This document shows, one piece after another, positions 1-9,699 of a DNA stretch of 64,000 nt. The stretch is from Symsagittifera roscoffensis (lineage: Eukaryota > Xenacoelomorpha > Acoela > Convolutidae). The notes under the pieces were generated by a model. The model saw nothing but the letters and a program-made list of their open reading frames with translations. It was not told the origin of the DNA and made no database searches. A program made the position numbers and the translations under genes. The DNA lies in the NCBI RefSeq assembly GCF_963678635.1, contig NC_087066.1:39701223-39765222 (forward strand), given 5' to 3'. How positions within the stretch are numbered: position 1 is the stretch's first letter; each line of letters opens with the position of its first letter.

Positions 1-578
1 GAACAATATCTCAAACAATCTGATGTACGGGGGTCCAAGTCGATTAGAAAATGTCCAAAAGAGTCTCTGGTAGCTAATTCGTAACAGTTTCTCAAAAATT
101 TTGATACATTCAATTGTCTTCCTAGTAGGTCTAGTTGCTGAACGTCGCGAGGCGATTTGAACAGAATGATGTGTGAAGTGTTCAAATCAATCGTACGCGA
201 CCATCGACTTTGTTGAAACAAGTTATGCTTAACATATATTACATCTATCCCTCTATGTCTACCCGCTGTCGCTAACCTAACAAATTCCTTATCATTATAG
301 ATGTCTTCACATGAATCATCGAAAACTAGAAGAACATTTTCTAATTTTCTCACAGATTCGAATCCGTCGAATTTCATGAACTCCACATTCACTTCGCGAG
401 AAGACACTTTTTCTGAGAATGCAGGTTGCATCTCTTTGTAAAGATATTGAACGGTTCCAAATTTAGGGTAAAAAGTATTTCCCATCAGAAGTTTTAAAAT
501 TAACTCAGTTTTCCCGGATCCTGAAGGTCCCACTATCGCCATAAAAATTCTTGTCGAAGTATCAATCACTTTATTCAT
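1..578 (-). CDS. P-loop packaging-type ATPase, partial (runs off window)
   Basis: Open frame on the minus strand from an ATG at 576-578, still open at base 1, so the C-terminus is missing. About 15 residues in is a clear Walker A motif, GPSGSGKT. A Walker B-like stretch, LLVFDDS, follows about 75 residues later. After it come motifs such as ATAGRHRGIDV and FKSPRDV, of the kind I associate with FtsK/HerA-like genome-packaging ATPases in animal virus-like elements; that family link is recognition, not a search result. The expected role is ATP-driven DNA movement or packaging. It is the last gene of a tightly packed minus-strand cluster and starts about 20 bp after a small membrane-protein relic. 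Ordinary cellular P-loop proteins are the alternative, but the context of tiny overlapping ORFs favours a virus-like element. Confidence 0.65.
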   Translation of the reverse strand, partial: MNKVIDTSTRIFMAIVGPSGSGKTELILKLLMGNTFYPKFGTVQYLYKEMQPAFSEKVSSREVNVEFMKFDGFESVRKLENVLLVFDDSCEDIYNDKEFVRLATAGRHRGIDVIYVKHNLFQQSRWSRTIDLNTSHIILFKSPRDVQQLDLLGRQLNVSKFLRNCYELATRDSFGHFLIDLDPRTSDCLRYC

Positions 579-598
579 ATTCTTGGGTTTGGTAGTAC

Positions 599-858
599 TT
601 AACCAACCAAGCCTGATAAAATCGAGAACCAAACTGACGTTTCTTCGCAACTTAATTTAGTGAAAGAAAGTTTGAGAATGCAGAAAGTTAGTAAAATTAG
701 AATTACTACCATTTGCGCAACAAAAACTACTTCAGACCTTGGCAAATTTACATTGTTACAAAACTTCCATGATTTTTTTCACTGTTTGTCTCGTTATAAA
801 CAAACTCTGTTACTAATGTTGCGTCAGGTTCATCTACTGCTGTTGTTGCTTCTGACAT
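599..858 (-). pseudogene. Small membrane protein, broken by one frameshift
   Basis: Two short minus-strand frames lie end to end. An acidic N-terminal part starts at the ATG at 856-858 and stops at 748-750. The second part, in another frame, ends at 599-601 and carries a strongly hydrophobic segment (MVVILILLTFCILKL) that would make one transmembrane helix. The second frame is open across the region where the first stops, so a single-base shift would join them; a run of seven A residues on the minus strand lies just upstream. Its place directly before the ATPase fits a small membrane protein in a virus-like cassette. It is too short for certain identification. Confidence 0.4.
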
Positions 859-930
859 TTGAGAAACTATTTATTCTACAGACTGTGTTAGACTTTTTGT
901 CTCTGTGAATGAAGCTTGTAAAAAATTAAA

Positions 931-1227
931 TTACTTTTGAGAACAGTAAAAAATTTCATAACGTGTGAAATCTCTATCATTTATGTCATGCATTTCTAAA
1001 ACAAAGTTTGCTGGGATATTTGCAGTTTTTTTGTAGTACATTATTTTCTTCACAGTATCCTCTTTCACAATCGTCTTAATCTCATCTGGCAATTCACTGC
1101 TGTTTAGATCCATCTGAACTCCTGGCTGACGTTTGGGTACTAAGACTAGTTCGGGAAGATATACTCCTCGCTTGCTGGCTAACATTTCTGATAAACTTGA
1201 ATCTCTGGAAGTATACAAATTGATCAA
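931..1227 (-). CDS. Small unknown protein overlapping its upstream neighbour
   Basis: Open frame of about 98 codons. The first ATG lies about 14 codons in, because the frame opens at a TTG. It overlaps the ORF at 1094-1435 by about 134 bp in a different frame. The C-terminal half is mixed charged and hydrophobic and reads like folded protein, whereas the overlapping end of the neighbour is Ser/Gln-rich. It may be a true overlapping gene or the shifted second half of the neighbour. I recognise no domain. Confidence 0.35.
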   Translation of the reverse strand: MINLYTSRDSSLSEMLASKRGVYLPELVLVPKRQPGVQMDLNSSELPDEIKTIVKEDTVKKIMYYKKTANIPANFVLEMHDINDRDFTRYEIFYCSQK

Positions 1228-1435
1228 TAACTGGAAAAAACCTCTTCAACGTAGACAACTCTTCTTCGGAAATTATTATTTGCTCCTTCCTCTGAACAAT
1301 TTGGCCACTACAATCAATACGCTCTATTCTCGTTAATGAAATTTTAATATCACCCTCTGGAGTCATCCACGCACAAAGCATTGAATTTGGTGATAGGTAT
1401 GTCTCCACTTTCGCTGATCTCTCGCTGTTGTTCAT
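1094..1435 (-). CDS. Small unknown protein, possibly PC4-like
   Basis: ATG-started ORF of 113 codons, third or fourth gene of the minus-strand cluster. Residues about 25-70 run: strand-rich segment, SLTRIERID, then QIIISEEELSTLK, then a short helix. This resembles the layout of PC4/p15 single-stranded-DNA-binding domains (strands followed by LS-x-EEW-x-L and a helix). The likeness is weak and is my inference only. The last 40 residues are Ser/Thr/Gln-rich and look disordered. A nucleic-acid-binding role would fit a replicating element. Confidence 0.45.
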   Translation of the reverse strand: MNNSERSAKVETYLSPNSMLCAWMTPEGDIKISLTRIERIDCSGQIVQRKEQIIISEEELSTLKRFFPVIDQFVYFQRFKFIRNVSQQARSISSRTSLSTQTSARSSDGSKQQ

Positions 1436-1919
1436 TTTTCAACCAATCATAAAAAACCTTGGTTTTCTTCAGGGCACAATGATTCCTGGAGTTGTAATGT
1501 GGAATATGTTTATTGCAACTTGGATAATTTTTAAAATATAAGTTTTCAACCCGAGGACAGCCCAAATCATCCAGGTTTTCAATCTTTCGGTCCAAGTACT
1601 TGGCCAAAAATTCTGTCTTTTCTTTTCCTTTAGCGTAAAAAACGGCACCGGGATTTCTCAGCACAAAACTCTGAAGTATTTGATTCATGTTTATATAAAG
1701 ATAATCACCGTTTTCCCAATGGAGACCGTGTAAATAATTTGTTAACCAGTTGTAAGCTTTTTGTTCAAGCTTTGGCAGTATATTGAAATTCACTGGAGGT
1801 AGGAAAATGAGTCGATCGCTGTAGTCTGAAGTTGTTATTGCTAATTCTTTAACCACAAAGGCGTTTTTCTTGTAACGAAAGCCTTCCACGTCAAGCACAA
1901 CTGATTTCTCGCCTAGCAT
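1350..1919 (-). CDS. Putative nuclease-like protein (HGLHW family, DEDD-exonuclease-like)
   Basis: ATG-started ORF of 189 codons; its ATG overlaps the stop of the upstream ORF within seven bases (ATG at 1917-1919, TAG at 1913-1915). Conserved-looking blocks in order: VLDVEGF near residue 8, VVKELA, FLPPVNFNIL, WLTNYLHGLHW near 60, YAKGKEKTEFL near 95, then CNKHIPHY and NHCALKK before the end. I know this block order from anonymous ORFs in invertebrate genomes next to the same kind of ATPase. The D-x-E in the first block and the late His resemble motif I and motif III of DEDDh 3'-5' exonucleases. The usual second Asp after that His is not there (Lys instead), so activity is uncertain. Confidence 0.55.
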   Translation of the reverse strand: MLGEKSVVLDVEGFRYKKNAFVVKELAITTSDYSDRLIFLPPVNFNILPKLEQKAYNWLTNYLHGLHWENGDYLYINMNQILQSFVLRNPGAVFYAKGKEKTEFLAKYLDRKIENLDDLGCPRVENLYFKNYPSCNKHIPHYNSRNHCALKKTKVFYDWLKNEQQREISESGDIPITKFNALCVDDSRG

Positions 1920-2347
1920 TCTAGTAAATGATAAACTTCTGGTTTTTTCAACTTAATGAAAAGGCAGAACGCTATTCCACTCAAATGTCCCAATAAGCTG
2001 TTGTTACAGTTCCAGGGCAACATGTAACAGTACGTGGGACCCTGTTGATAAAATTCGTGTATAAATCCGGCCGCATCGTGCAAAATAGCGTGCAATCGTA
2101 AAATTTTGGAATTTTTCAAGTATTTGTCCAAGGAAGAGTTATCAATACCAATCAAGCCACCATAAGGTCTCAACTTAATTAACATGTCGTAGTTAAGGTT
2201 ATCAGAACTAACAAAAAACAGAGAACATGCAGCTAGAAAATAGTTGCGTCGGTTAGAATTATCAGGATAAGTTTGTTTCAAAGACGTATAAATTTCGTGA
2301 CTTATTTTCAAATCAATAGGAGTTACTCTGCTTTTTTGCAATTTCAT
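1913..2347 (-). CDS. Unknown 144-residue protein of virus-like cassette
   Basis: ATG at 2345-2347, stop at 1913-1915. It overlaps the upstream ORF by 35 bp and the downstream ORF by seven bases, typical of compact viral or transposon gene sets. It is moderately hydrophobic near the C-terminus (HLSGIAFCLFIKL) and has a central segment HAILHDAAGFIHEFY with paired His/Asp residues. I considered a phospholipase-A2-like HD motif, but the calcium loop is absent. No domain is recognised. Confidence 0.5.
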   Translation of the reverse strand: MKLQKSRVTPIDLKISHEIYTSLKQTYPDNSNRRNYFLAACSLFFVSSDNLNYDMLIKLRPYGGLIGIDNSSLDKYLKNSKILRLHAILHDAAGFIHEFYQQGPTYCYMLPWNCNNSLLGHLSGIAFCLFIKLKKPEVYHLLEC

Positions 2348-2882
2348 TATTTATTTTTTCCAACACCTCTCCAACCTGCTGAGTTTCAAGCCAGTGGAAA
2401 TAAAAGTGACCTTGCAAATACCATTTAGTCTCATTAAGATAACGGTGGTAAATAATTAAATAAACCACCGGAAGTTTTTTGTATTTTGATAGCTTGTTGA
2501 AACATAGACGGATTTTTCTCTCCAAGTCTTTATCAACCCTTTTTGAGGTAAAATCAAACGAATAGTCGAATACGTTTTCATAATCAGCAAAATTCAAATC
2601 GCTCACAGTACCATACTTTTGTTTTGTAGAAATGCACCAAGAGATTTGTTGAAGCTCACTCAAATAAAATTGTTCTTTGAAAATTAACTCGTATTCTTTC
2701 TTTGAAATTTCCTTTGCCCTTTTGAGGAAGACGACGTAGCGTTCATTACTAAATTTGAAAAATGAGTTTTTTTCTGCGGTTGAAAACACTCTTAATTGTA
2801 AATGTTCATTATCAATATCTTCAGTACACCAAGTTCCCTCTAACTTCATTTTTCTTATTTCAAAATTTGTCAAATTTATCAT
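2313..2882 (-). CDS. Unknown 189-residue protein, first gene of minus-strand cassette
   Basis: ATG at 2880-2882, first ORF of the cluster. The protein is rich in Lys, Glu, Phe and Tyr, with a stretch of aliphatic and aromatic residues (LPVVYLIIYHRYL) near residue 140. No signal peptide or known motif is visible. The minus strand upstream (above 2882) has no further coding frame up to the foldback repeat at 3184, so this end may be the cassette boundary or promoter side. Confidence 0.5.
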   Translation of the reverse strand: MINLTNFEIRKMKLEGTWCTEDIDNEHLQLRVFSTAEKNSFFKFSNERYVVFLKRAKEISKKEYELIFKEQFYLSELQQISWCISTKQKYGTVSDLNFADYENVFDYSFDFTSKRVDKDLERKIRLCFNKLSKYKKLPVVYLIIYHRYLNETKWYLQGHFYFHWLETQQVGEVLEKINNEIAKKQSNSY

Positions 2883-3183
2883 TTGGTATATTTTGCCCAG
2901 AAACGGCCGCCGCCTTTTGAGAGTAATTTCAATTTACTGCCTTTTCACCATAAAATTTAGGTCAAGTTAAGGAATTAGTTTACTGCTGCCAACAGTTAAG
3001 CTACGCTGCCAAAATGGCCGGCGAATTTTTATTATATACCATAAAAGTCAATTCCCCGTTCACTAACAAATTTCAACTAGGTCGAAAGTTCATTTACCCT
3101 AAGCAAACATAACAATTAATATGATTCATATAATTAATCAGGACCAATAATTAGGACCCCAAAGTTTGGAATTAGAAAGATTT
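2883..3183. other. Non-coding gap
   Basis: No supported coding frame on either strand; AT-rich. It lies between the minus-strand cassette and the foldback repeat and could hold the cassette promoter, but I see no specific site. Confidence 0.4.
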
Positions 3184-3400
3184 TTGTATCGTGTCCCTTG
3201 TTGTTAAGCTAAACTTAGAAAGATCCTAAGTAGGGGGTCTTCTGCTTTTTGGGTGGAAAATCTCTTTCGTTTACAAAATCCTAGGATGAGGGTCCTCCAA
3301 AAAATTAAGGACCCCTTTCCTAGGATTTTGCTTTACGTGAGGACCCCCCCTTAGGAAGGACCCCCCCCCCCCCCCCCTTAGGATCCGGGACACGATACAA
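3184..3400. repeat. Foldback (inverted-repeat) element with C17 tract
   Basis: The 14 bp sequence TTGTATCGTGTCCC at 3184-3197 is exactly inverted at 3387-3400. Inside are further inverted pairs, such as the GATCCTAAG / CTTAGGATC arms and AAAATCCTAGGA with its complement. The right arm holds a run of 17 C at 3361-3377. The structure suggests a small foldback or MITE-like element. No target-site duplication is evident. Confidence 0.6.
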
Positions 3401-3778
3401 TACTACTCTTGTATACAGATTTTCAAATCATTTTTTGAAACCTGTACTTTCGACAATCAACAGACATATTTTGCCCATGTTTGCATTTCAAAAATCGATT
3501 CTTCAAATCTTTTTTTTTGCTGATTGTACTTATACCAACTTTTTTTAAGACTTAGAGGCTTTCGTTTGAATGTCTGTGTTTTTCATGATATTTTGTGATG
3601 AGAAACTATCAAGCTCTGAGAAACTCTGAAACGCCTCTATGTTCAGTTTATTGATTCAACTGCAAATTTTCACCAAAAAGGAGCAATTAAACAACTTAAA
3701 ACAAAAAACTTTGGTTTTAATAAAAAAACAATCTGGATAAGATAAGTGAACGTAGTTATTTTGTTGTATTTTTTTCAG
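3401..3778. other. Intron-like sequence before exon
   Basis: AT-rich sequence with T-runs and no open frame. It ends in a polypyrimidine tract followed by CAG at 3776-3778, a canonical 3' splice acceptor for the exon that follows. Confidence 0.45.
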
Positions 3779-5385
3779 AGGGAGTCGCGCAAAATTTGGC
3801 ATTTACGTTGAGCTACACTGCTTTGATCGAGCTTGCCTTAGACGTCATAGGAATTGGGGCCTCAATAAAATCCATGAGTTCAACTGGTTTAACTCTTGGT
3901 CAAATGAAGATGACTCTCAAGGATATCAAAAAGATGGTTAAAATCATCCTTTCAGCTCCTCTTCAGATCGCGGGCAAAAAGACATTGAGTGCTATCAACT
4001 TTTTGGAAAACAAGCAAATCAAATTGACTGTTCAGCAGTTCTGGTTTGCTCTACAAGATGCTCAACAGGCATTTGAGTTCGCTATTTCCCAAGGAAATAG
4101 TATCGAAAATCTAGAACACGCAGCGAAAGCGTCTCAAATCATAGTTCTAGCAAAATTTTGCACTCTTTCGTATGATGAGCAAAGCGAAACCATCGAACCA
4201 TTCTACGTTCTTGACGATGACAAACAAAAAGCAATCGCTAACGAACTTGAAAACGATTGCAAAAATTTTCTCGAATTCCACAAAACAGTTAAAGTGGCTT
4301 TCTTCAGCCTAAATAAGAACACCAAGAACAAAGCGCTACGTTCAATGAAGAACACGTTTTTGAAAGCTTTGTATCCCTACATATCTGAAGGCAAAAAATA
4401 CACGCAAGCAGAGAAAGAGCTTCTAATGAAGACTGAAATAAAGTGCGATCCTGAGTTGGTGCCGCAGGGTTACGAAAATGCTACTCCGCTTATACTGGGC
4501 TTCAGAAAAAACGAAAAGAACAAAGTTATCGAGTCGTTTTACAAAGACGGAGACGGATATATTGTTTCTGCACAAAAATCTTCCGAAATTGGGTTCTATC
4601 AAAAGTGCAAAAGTGAAATAAAAATATTTCTTTTTAAATATTTTTTACTATCTCCAGATGGCATGAAAAACATGGAGTTTTTACGAACAACTGATCAAAA
4701 CCCAATATTCTACGCAAAAAGTTTGAAGTGGAGCCGGAATGAACATGTAAAAATTGATGTACGAATCCCAATTTCTCTGGCGTTTTTCTTGTACAGGTCA
4801 GCTAAGAACGAGTGGTTCTGCTCTCCTGTCGTAGGAGAAGAGGATGAATTTCATAGCTGTGTCTTGAGGAACAAGATTGATGACACAAGCCCCGCCGCTA
4901 GAGCAGAGATTACGGACAGCCCCCCACTGAGTGGTTGGGAATACTTCAGTAAAGACGGAGAGTGGGTGTTGTATGATCACGATTTGCCAATTGGTTCATT
5001 TGTGACCCTTGATGGCTTAGATTGCGACACTTTCATTTCCAAACCATGGGAATCTCTAGACCGGTCAAAATACAAAGATGAAATTATCGTAACCGCATCG
5101 GCAGAAAACATTGGAGGTGCCTTTTCATTTGTCTGTGGAGTGTATAAAGTACACAAGGAACCGCAGTTCAAGCACAGTGGAGTTTACAAGATTTCAAACG
5201 GTAAATCCTTGATATATAAAACAGACGGAGGAAAGTGGTGTATTGACATCGAACTAGGAAATGACTCCCCTATGCATTATAATGACTCCGCGCCGTGCAG
5301 CGAATGGCCTCCAGCAGATGGATGGAAACATTTCTTCGGCTTCAGTTTACCGATCGAGTTGAGAATTATAATCAGAAAACGTTGA
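3779..5385 (+). CDS. Last exon of an unknown invertebrate gene
   Basis: A frame of more than 530 codons opens directly after a splice acceptor (CAG at 3776-3778) and has no in-frame ATG at its start, so it is best read as the terminal exon of a spliced gene. The first ~110 residues are alpha-helical and hydrophobic (ALIELALDVIGIGASIKSM). The middle ~200 are Lys/Glu-rich. The C-terminal ~220 carry two similar segments, each with Trp, Cys and a PP-x-x-GW motif (PPLSGWEYF near residue 375; PPADGWKHFF near 515), suggesting a duplicated small domain. No frame damage and unbiased codons argue for a functional host gene. I cannot name the function. Confidence 0.65.
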
Positions 5386-6089
5386 AAATGCTGAGCCCAA
5401 ATCATTGTAAAAAAAAATTCACAGCCTAAATATGAACAATTCTGACGTGAAACGCTTTCAAAAAATCTGCATTTGCTTTTAGAGTTAGCTTATGAACAAT
5501 TACTCAACAATTTCATTGCATGCTAACATTGATTTCATAAATAGAGTATATGTGTTTTGATGGTGTTTTCATCAGAGTAGCTGTTCCGATTAATGGGCTA
5601 GCCAACTAATGGGTGGCTAAGTATTTTCAGAATCGGTACATTATCTGTTCGTCACGCTATTTAATTTTCGGCCCAGGTTTGTGCAATTTCTTAATCTGAT
5701 ACTAACACTAGTCTTATTCAATCTTTCTAGGTCCCAAAAGATCCTCAAAAATAACGAAAAAGTTAATAGTAGGAGAACAATTTTTTCTCTATAAAAGTGG
5801 TATGATAGTGAACAGTCAAATTTTACAATTTTGAAAATAAGTAAAATTCGTGAAGTAGGTTTGCTTGGTAAACATTGCTTTACAACCTTATTCAATGCGA
5901 TATAAAAAGCAAGAAGCGACAAATATAATTAAAACTCGAAACGGGTCGCACCCCTATCAGGGGTTTACTGAAGTTTTTAAGTGTCTCAAAGATAGAATTT
6001 TTGTATCATTTTTTTAAATACTTTTGAAGGTGGTTCAAGTTTCTGATTCATATTTCAATCGTGATCAAATTTTAAATCGTTTTCTTCTT
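5386..6089. other. Intergenic
   Basis: AT-rich, with no supported gene. A minus-strand 93-codon frame here has no protein-like features. It probably includes the 3' UTR of the preceding exon. Confidence 0.4.
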
Positions 6090-6388
6090 TTCGCTTGTAT
6101 CTACCTGCTAAATTGATTGAATAAAAATAAATATCACAGTTGTGATTGAGTTTGGTAATGGAATTTAGTTTCATATAAACAAAGCTTGACAAAACTGTAA
6201 ATCTTTCACCGGTACTCAGAGAGAGAAAAAGAGAGAAAAAGAGAAAGTGTGTGAGTGAAAAGGTTCAAAAATCAAGAGTGGTTCTTATGGGAGACCAGTC
6301 TCGACGTTGACACAATAAGTAACACTCTAAATTATAGCACACAAAACAATTGGTCACGCCTAGACATGACATTCTATGCCGTACCACA
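6090..6388 (-). repeat. 3' LTR of decayed Ty3/gypsy element
   Basis: Aligns with 16464-16753 through shared blocks: the ATCACAGTTGTGA region, GAGAGAGA tracts, AGTAACACTCTAA, and a common end at GCCGTACCACA. On the minus strand it begins TGTGGTACGG. The left edge is approximate (about 6090-6097). A purine-rich tract (AAGAGGGGGAA on the minus strand) lies immediately inside at 6389-6402 and would be the polypurine tract. Confidence 0.7.
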
Positions 6389-6402
6389 ATTCCCCCTCTT
6401 AA
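6389..6402 (-). other. Polypurine tract
   Basis: Minus-strand AAGAGGGGGAAT directly before the TGTGG start of the 3' LTR, the expected plus-strand primer site for an LTR retrotransposon. Confidence 0.6.
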
Positions 6403-6796
6403 AAATTGGAGTATCACTGATACGGAAAACTAAAGTGTTGGCACTGGCATGAAAGTTTTCAAGAGTTCAAAACACAGTTTAGATTTCAGTTTTCAATATC
6501 TTTCTTACTCCTTTTTTAACGATCTTTCGAAAATCCTCAGATTTTTTTTTGCAGACGGTGTGGACGATGAGAGATCTCCCCGAAATATTTTCTACGTTGG
6601 GTTGAATTTTAGGAGACGGAGAAACAAGTTGACACAGATAATTTTTTTTCCACCGCATGTCTGATAGGGCTTCCAATTGGTGAGCTTCATATCTAGTCAA
6701 CACTTTCGGACGAAACCGGTATCAAATCCTGTGTGTTTCAGTTGCTATTGGTCTCGAGGTTGTAATCGTCGGCGCACCGGGTGAAACTGGAGCTGT

Positions 6797-7447
6797 CTAT
6801 TTTGTGATCTGGGAGGAGGAAGATTTTCCAGTTTCTGCTGGCCTGATTGGATTAGGGGCACTTGTCCCCTTAGTTCCGGTTTGGATTATTGTTGGCGAAG
6901 GATTTGCCGATGTAGGTGGTAATCCTGTAGTTCTGAACAGTGCTGTGGCCGGGGAAGAATTTGCGATCGGGTGTGAAATCACTTCTCCGGAGCTAAAAGA
7001 AGACAACTTCATATGGACAACTGGAGTGCTGACCCGCCTCAATTCTGTCCCTGAAATTGATCGTTTGTCTGGAGCTGATGTTCCCACGATCGTTCTGGGA
7101 GCAATTTTCCCCAGACGGGTTGGTATCGATGTAGTTGGTCGCATGAACGACCTTATCGCCAATAGTTTCTTTTGTTTGAGGGCGAAGTGAGTTGAATCAT
7201 GTTCCGACGTTTTGGTGATATCCTGTACTCTAGGCCTCTCGTACCTTTTCTGTGAAGTTTGCTTCAAAGAACTCTGTTTGCTTTGGGCCTTTGAGTTGCT
7301 CTCTCCTGTGACGTCCGATCTGAACCTTAGGATTCCTGAAGTGAGATTACTCCCGAGTGATGCTGCCAAAATCTGGTTCCTTTCCGTCATTGTCTTTAGT
7401 GCTTCTGCACCCTGTTCCTGAGTGAGTGACTTTTCCAAGTCATCCAT
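6797..7447 (-). pseudogene. Ser/Thr/Pro-rich ORF at 3' end of the decayed element
   Basis: ATG-started frame of 216 codons between the integrase relic and the 3' LTR. The product is low-complexity, Ser-, Thr-, Pro- and Arg-rich, with no domain. It could be the remains of a pol tail or an unrelated frame within decayed sequence. The other minus frames in this stretch contain stops. Confidence 0.3.
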
Positions 7448-7649
7448 TCTCTGGCTGACTTGCCAGCCTCTCTAGGGTCTGGTAGTACGGTGTCTCTGAG
7501 ATTGATCTAGTGAAATCCCTGAACTTCGGCCCCTTTCTTGCCTATCTTCAGGGTTGATCAGATCTCAGAGACACCTATCTTTTCTGTCTGCGGTCAATAT
7601 ATTTCCTATCTTTTGTTCTGCGGTCAATACGTCTCCTTCTATGCTTCTG

Positions 7650-7800
7650 GAGTGAAAATGTAAGTTTGCACTCCTTGCATTCCTTGCACATTACATTCTG
7701 CAATGTCTCTGTTTATCTCTGGCCACCAGAGGTTTTGCGCCGCATCCACCGTCGCTTCCTGGCCAGGGTGCGATCGATGTAGTCTTTTCAGAACTCCTCT
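7650..7800 (-). pseudogene. Integrase zinc-binding (H2C2) relic
   Basis: Minus-strand translation shows LLKRLHRSHPGQEA followed by NLWWPEINRDIAECN, the His-x-x-His-P-G and WWP-x-x-x-x-DI signature of the N-terminal zinc domain of Ty3/gypsy integrases. The catalytic core with its DDE residues is not recognisable downstream (lower coordinates), so this pol is incomplete. Confidence 0.65.
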
Positions 7801-9099
7801 TTGAAGACAGGACGGGATGGCGATGCAAAAGTCGTTGATTATGCAGTCGTCTGCTGTCGCTGCTGAGTTTCAAAATGGCACTATCTAGGGGTAAATTTTC
7901 GCGAATCTCTCCTAGTCCTTACTGACAACCGCCTGTTTCATTAGTCGATAGGTTGGGTCCTCATCGACCAGTTCTGACCGGATATCCGCATCAAGAACTC
8001 CTGTTGACCCTGGGAGCGGCTTTTTATATTCTGCTACCTTTTTCTTTGGTTTTTGGTTGTTTGGTGGTTACTATGTTCACTTGTGCTGTCCTCTTCCTTG
8101 TGTCTGAGATCCTAATTTCCATCTTCGGCTAGATTTGCCAAGATATGGGATTACATAATTTTTTTGTTGAGATCTTCTTCTCTTTTGTGTGGGCCTTTTC
8201 CCCCTTCTGAAACCTGCTCTTCTCATAGCTCATGGATCTTGTTCCCGCAAATAAATCCTCTGGGATGGGCGCTATTTCATCGAGAAGACGTTCAAAACTG
8301 TCGCTTCTGCATGATTCTCTCGATTGATTAGATAACATATCTAAAAAAGGATATAATGGTTAGAACTCAGTTGGATTGATCTAATTGGTTGATATTTGAT
8401 AGTGTTTGACGGTGGCAGAGGTTTGCCAGAACTGATATGTGAATTGGATGAGAACTTGACTGTTTGGGTCTGGCTTCCGATTGATTGAGAGAAATTGCGG
8501 ATACAATTTGCGTAATTACATTTGTTGCGCTTAATTGTTTGCCCTCCATTGTTTATGCATAAAAATGGTTGCTGGGATATGATTCATTGGAATTGTGCGC
8601 ATCTAAAAATAATTTGCATAATTATGTCTCTTCTTGGTGAAACTGATGTACATAATCGGTTGCCCTGTATCTGCTGTGCATAAATTTTTTCAGAGAGCTT
8701 TCTGATTGGGCGGAATTTTGGGTTAATTTTTACCCGCCCTCTTTCGGAATAGTGCCAAGTTTCCTCAAATCTGATTGGTTGATTTTCTCGCCCAATTTTT
8801 TCGCCCTCATGCGTATGAATGCCGGATTTGCTCGATCCTGATTGGTGGAAACGTTTTTGTTTGATCTTTCGCGGCTCAATATTCTCGTATCATGCCCTTG
8901 TAGTTTTCAATGAGTTTGATTGGATGAACGACTTTTGTTTTCGATTTTAGAGCTCTGGTGATAAGTAAACCATTACTTGCCAAATTAGAGTGATGATTTG
9001 TTAATTGCAGGTGTTTGGTTGAATATTGGAGACTTCTTTCCTCCAAAAATTTTCTAATGTATCTCAAGCTGAAATTAATTTTCTGATTGATTTCACTAC
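7801..9099 (-). other. Decayed pol spacer without recognisable domain
   Basis: Lies between the RNase H and integrase relics. It contains several CTGATTGG-type short repeats and no convincing coding frame longer than about 60 codons. Confidence 0.4.
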
Positions 9100-9560
9100 G
9101 AATTGCTCCTTGAAGCTAGTTGAGTCGGGTGCCTCAAAAGTGGGATAACGAGATAAGTAGCCGACAATTCTCAATTTAGATCATGATATATGTGATATTT
9201 CGAAGTTAAAAGGAAGGAGCTTATCTGCCCACCTGGTCAATCTTGACTCATGTGATTGTTTTATCCCTTTTGGTTTTTGGGGACAATATTATGGCTTTGT
9301 GATCGGTAAGTAATTCAAAATGTTTACCCACAAGATAATTCATGAAATGTTCACAGGACCTAACTAATGCTAGGAGTACGAGTTCATTCGTACTGTTTTT
9401 TCTTTTCTTTTCTAGAAGTCTATATGCAAAAGATATCGGTTCCCGTGTGCCATCCCTAAGCTGTTGCTCAAGGGCTGCTCCCAATCCGCTGTGACTACCG
9501 TCCCATTCTGTTTTTGATTTTCTCTTAGCATCGTAGTGATACATGCACTAAGGTGATATA
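9100..9560 (-). pseudogene. RNase H relic of Ty3/gypsy pol
   Basis: The frame at 9248-9544 reads WDGSHSGLGAALEQQ, then PISFAYRLL, then NELVLLALVRSCEHF and FELLTDHKAI. This is the RNase H domain as found after RT in Ty3/gypsy, with the first catalytic Asp of the usual DAS replaced (GSH). Downstream minus-strand codons down to about 9110 still show RWADKLLPFNF, a typical post-RNase H segment, but with stops. Confidence 0.75.
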
Positions 9561-9699
9561 CCATACTATTTTTACCGTGGCTTCAAAAGCGTCTTGTTGG
9601 CTCTTTTCGCAGACAATTTTTTGATTTAGAGATGTTAAGGATGGTAGGACGTGATATGTATCAAATAGTAAAATCGGTAAAAATCGTTGAAAATGGTTA

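Noticed and set aside
1913-2347. Phospholipase A2 domain as in parvovirus capsid proteins
   Set aside because: An HD-containing segment is present, but the calcium-binding loop and Cys pattern are missing.
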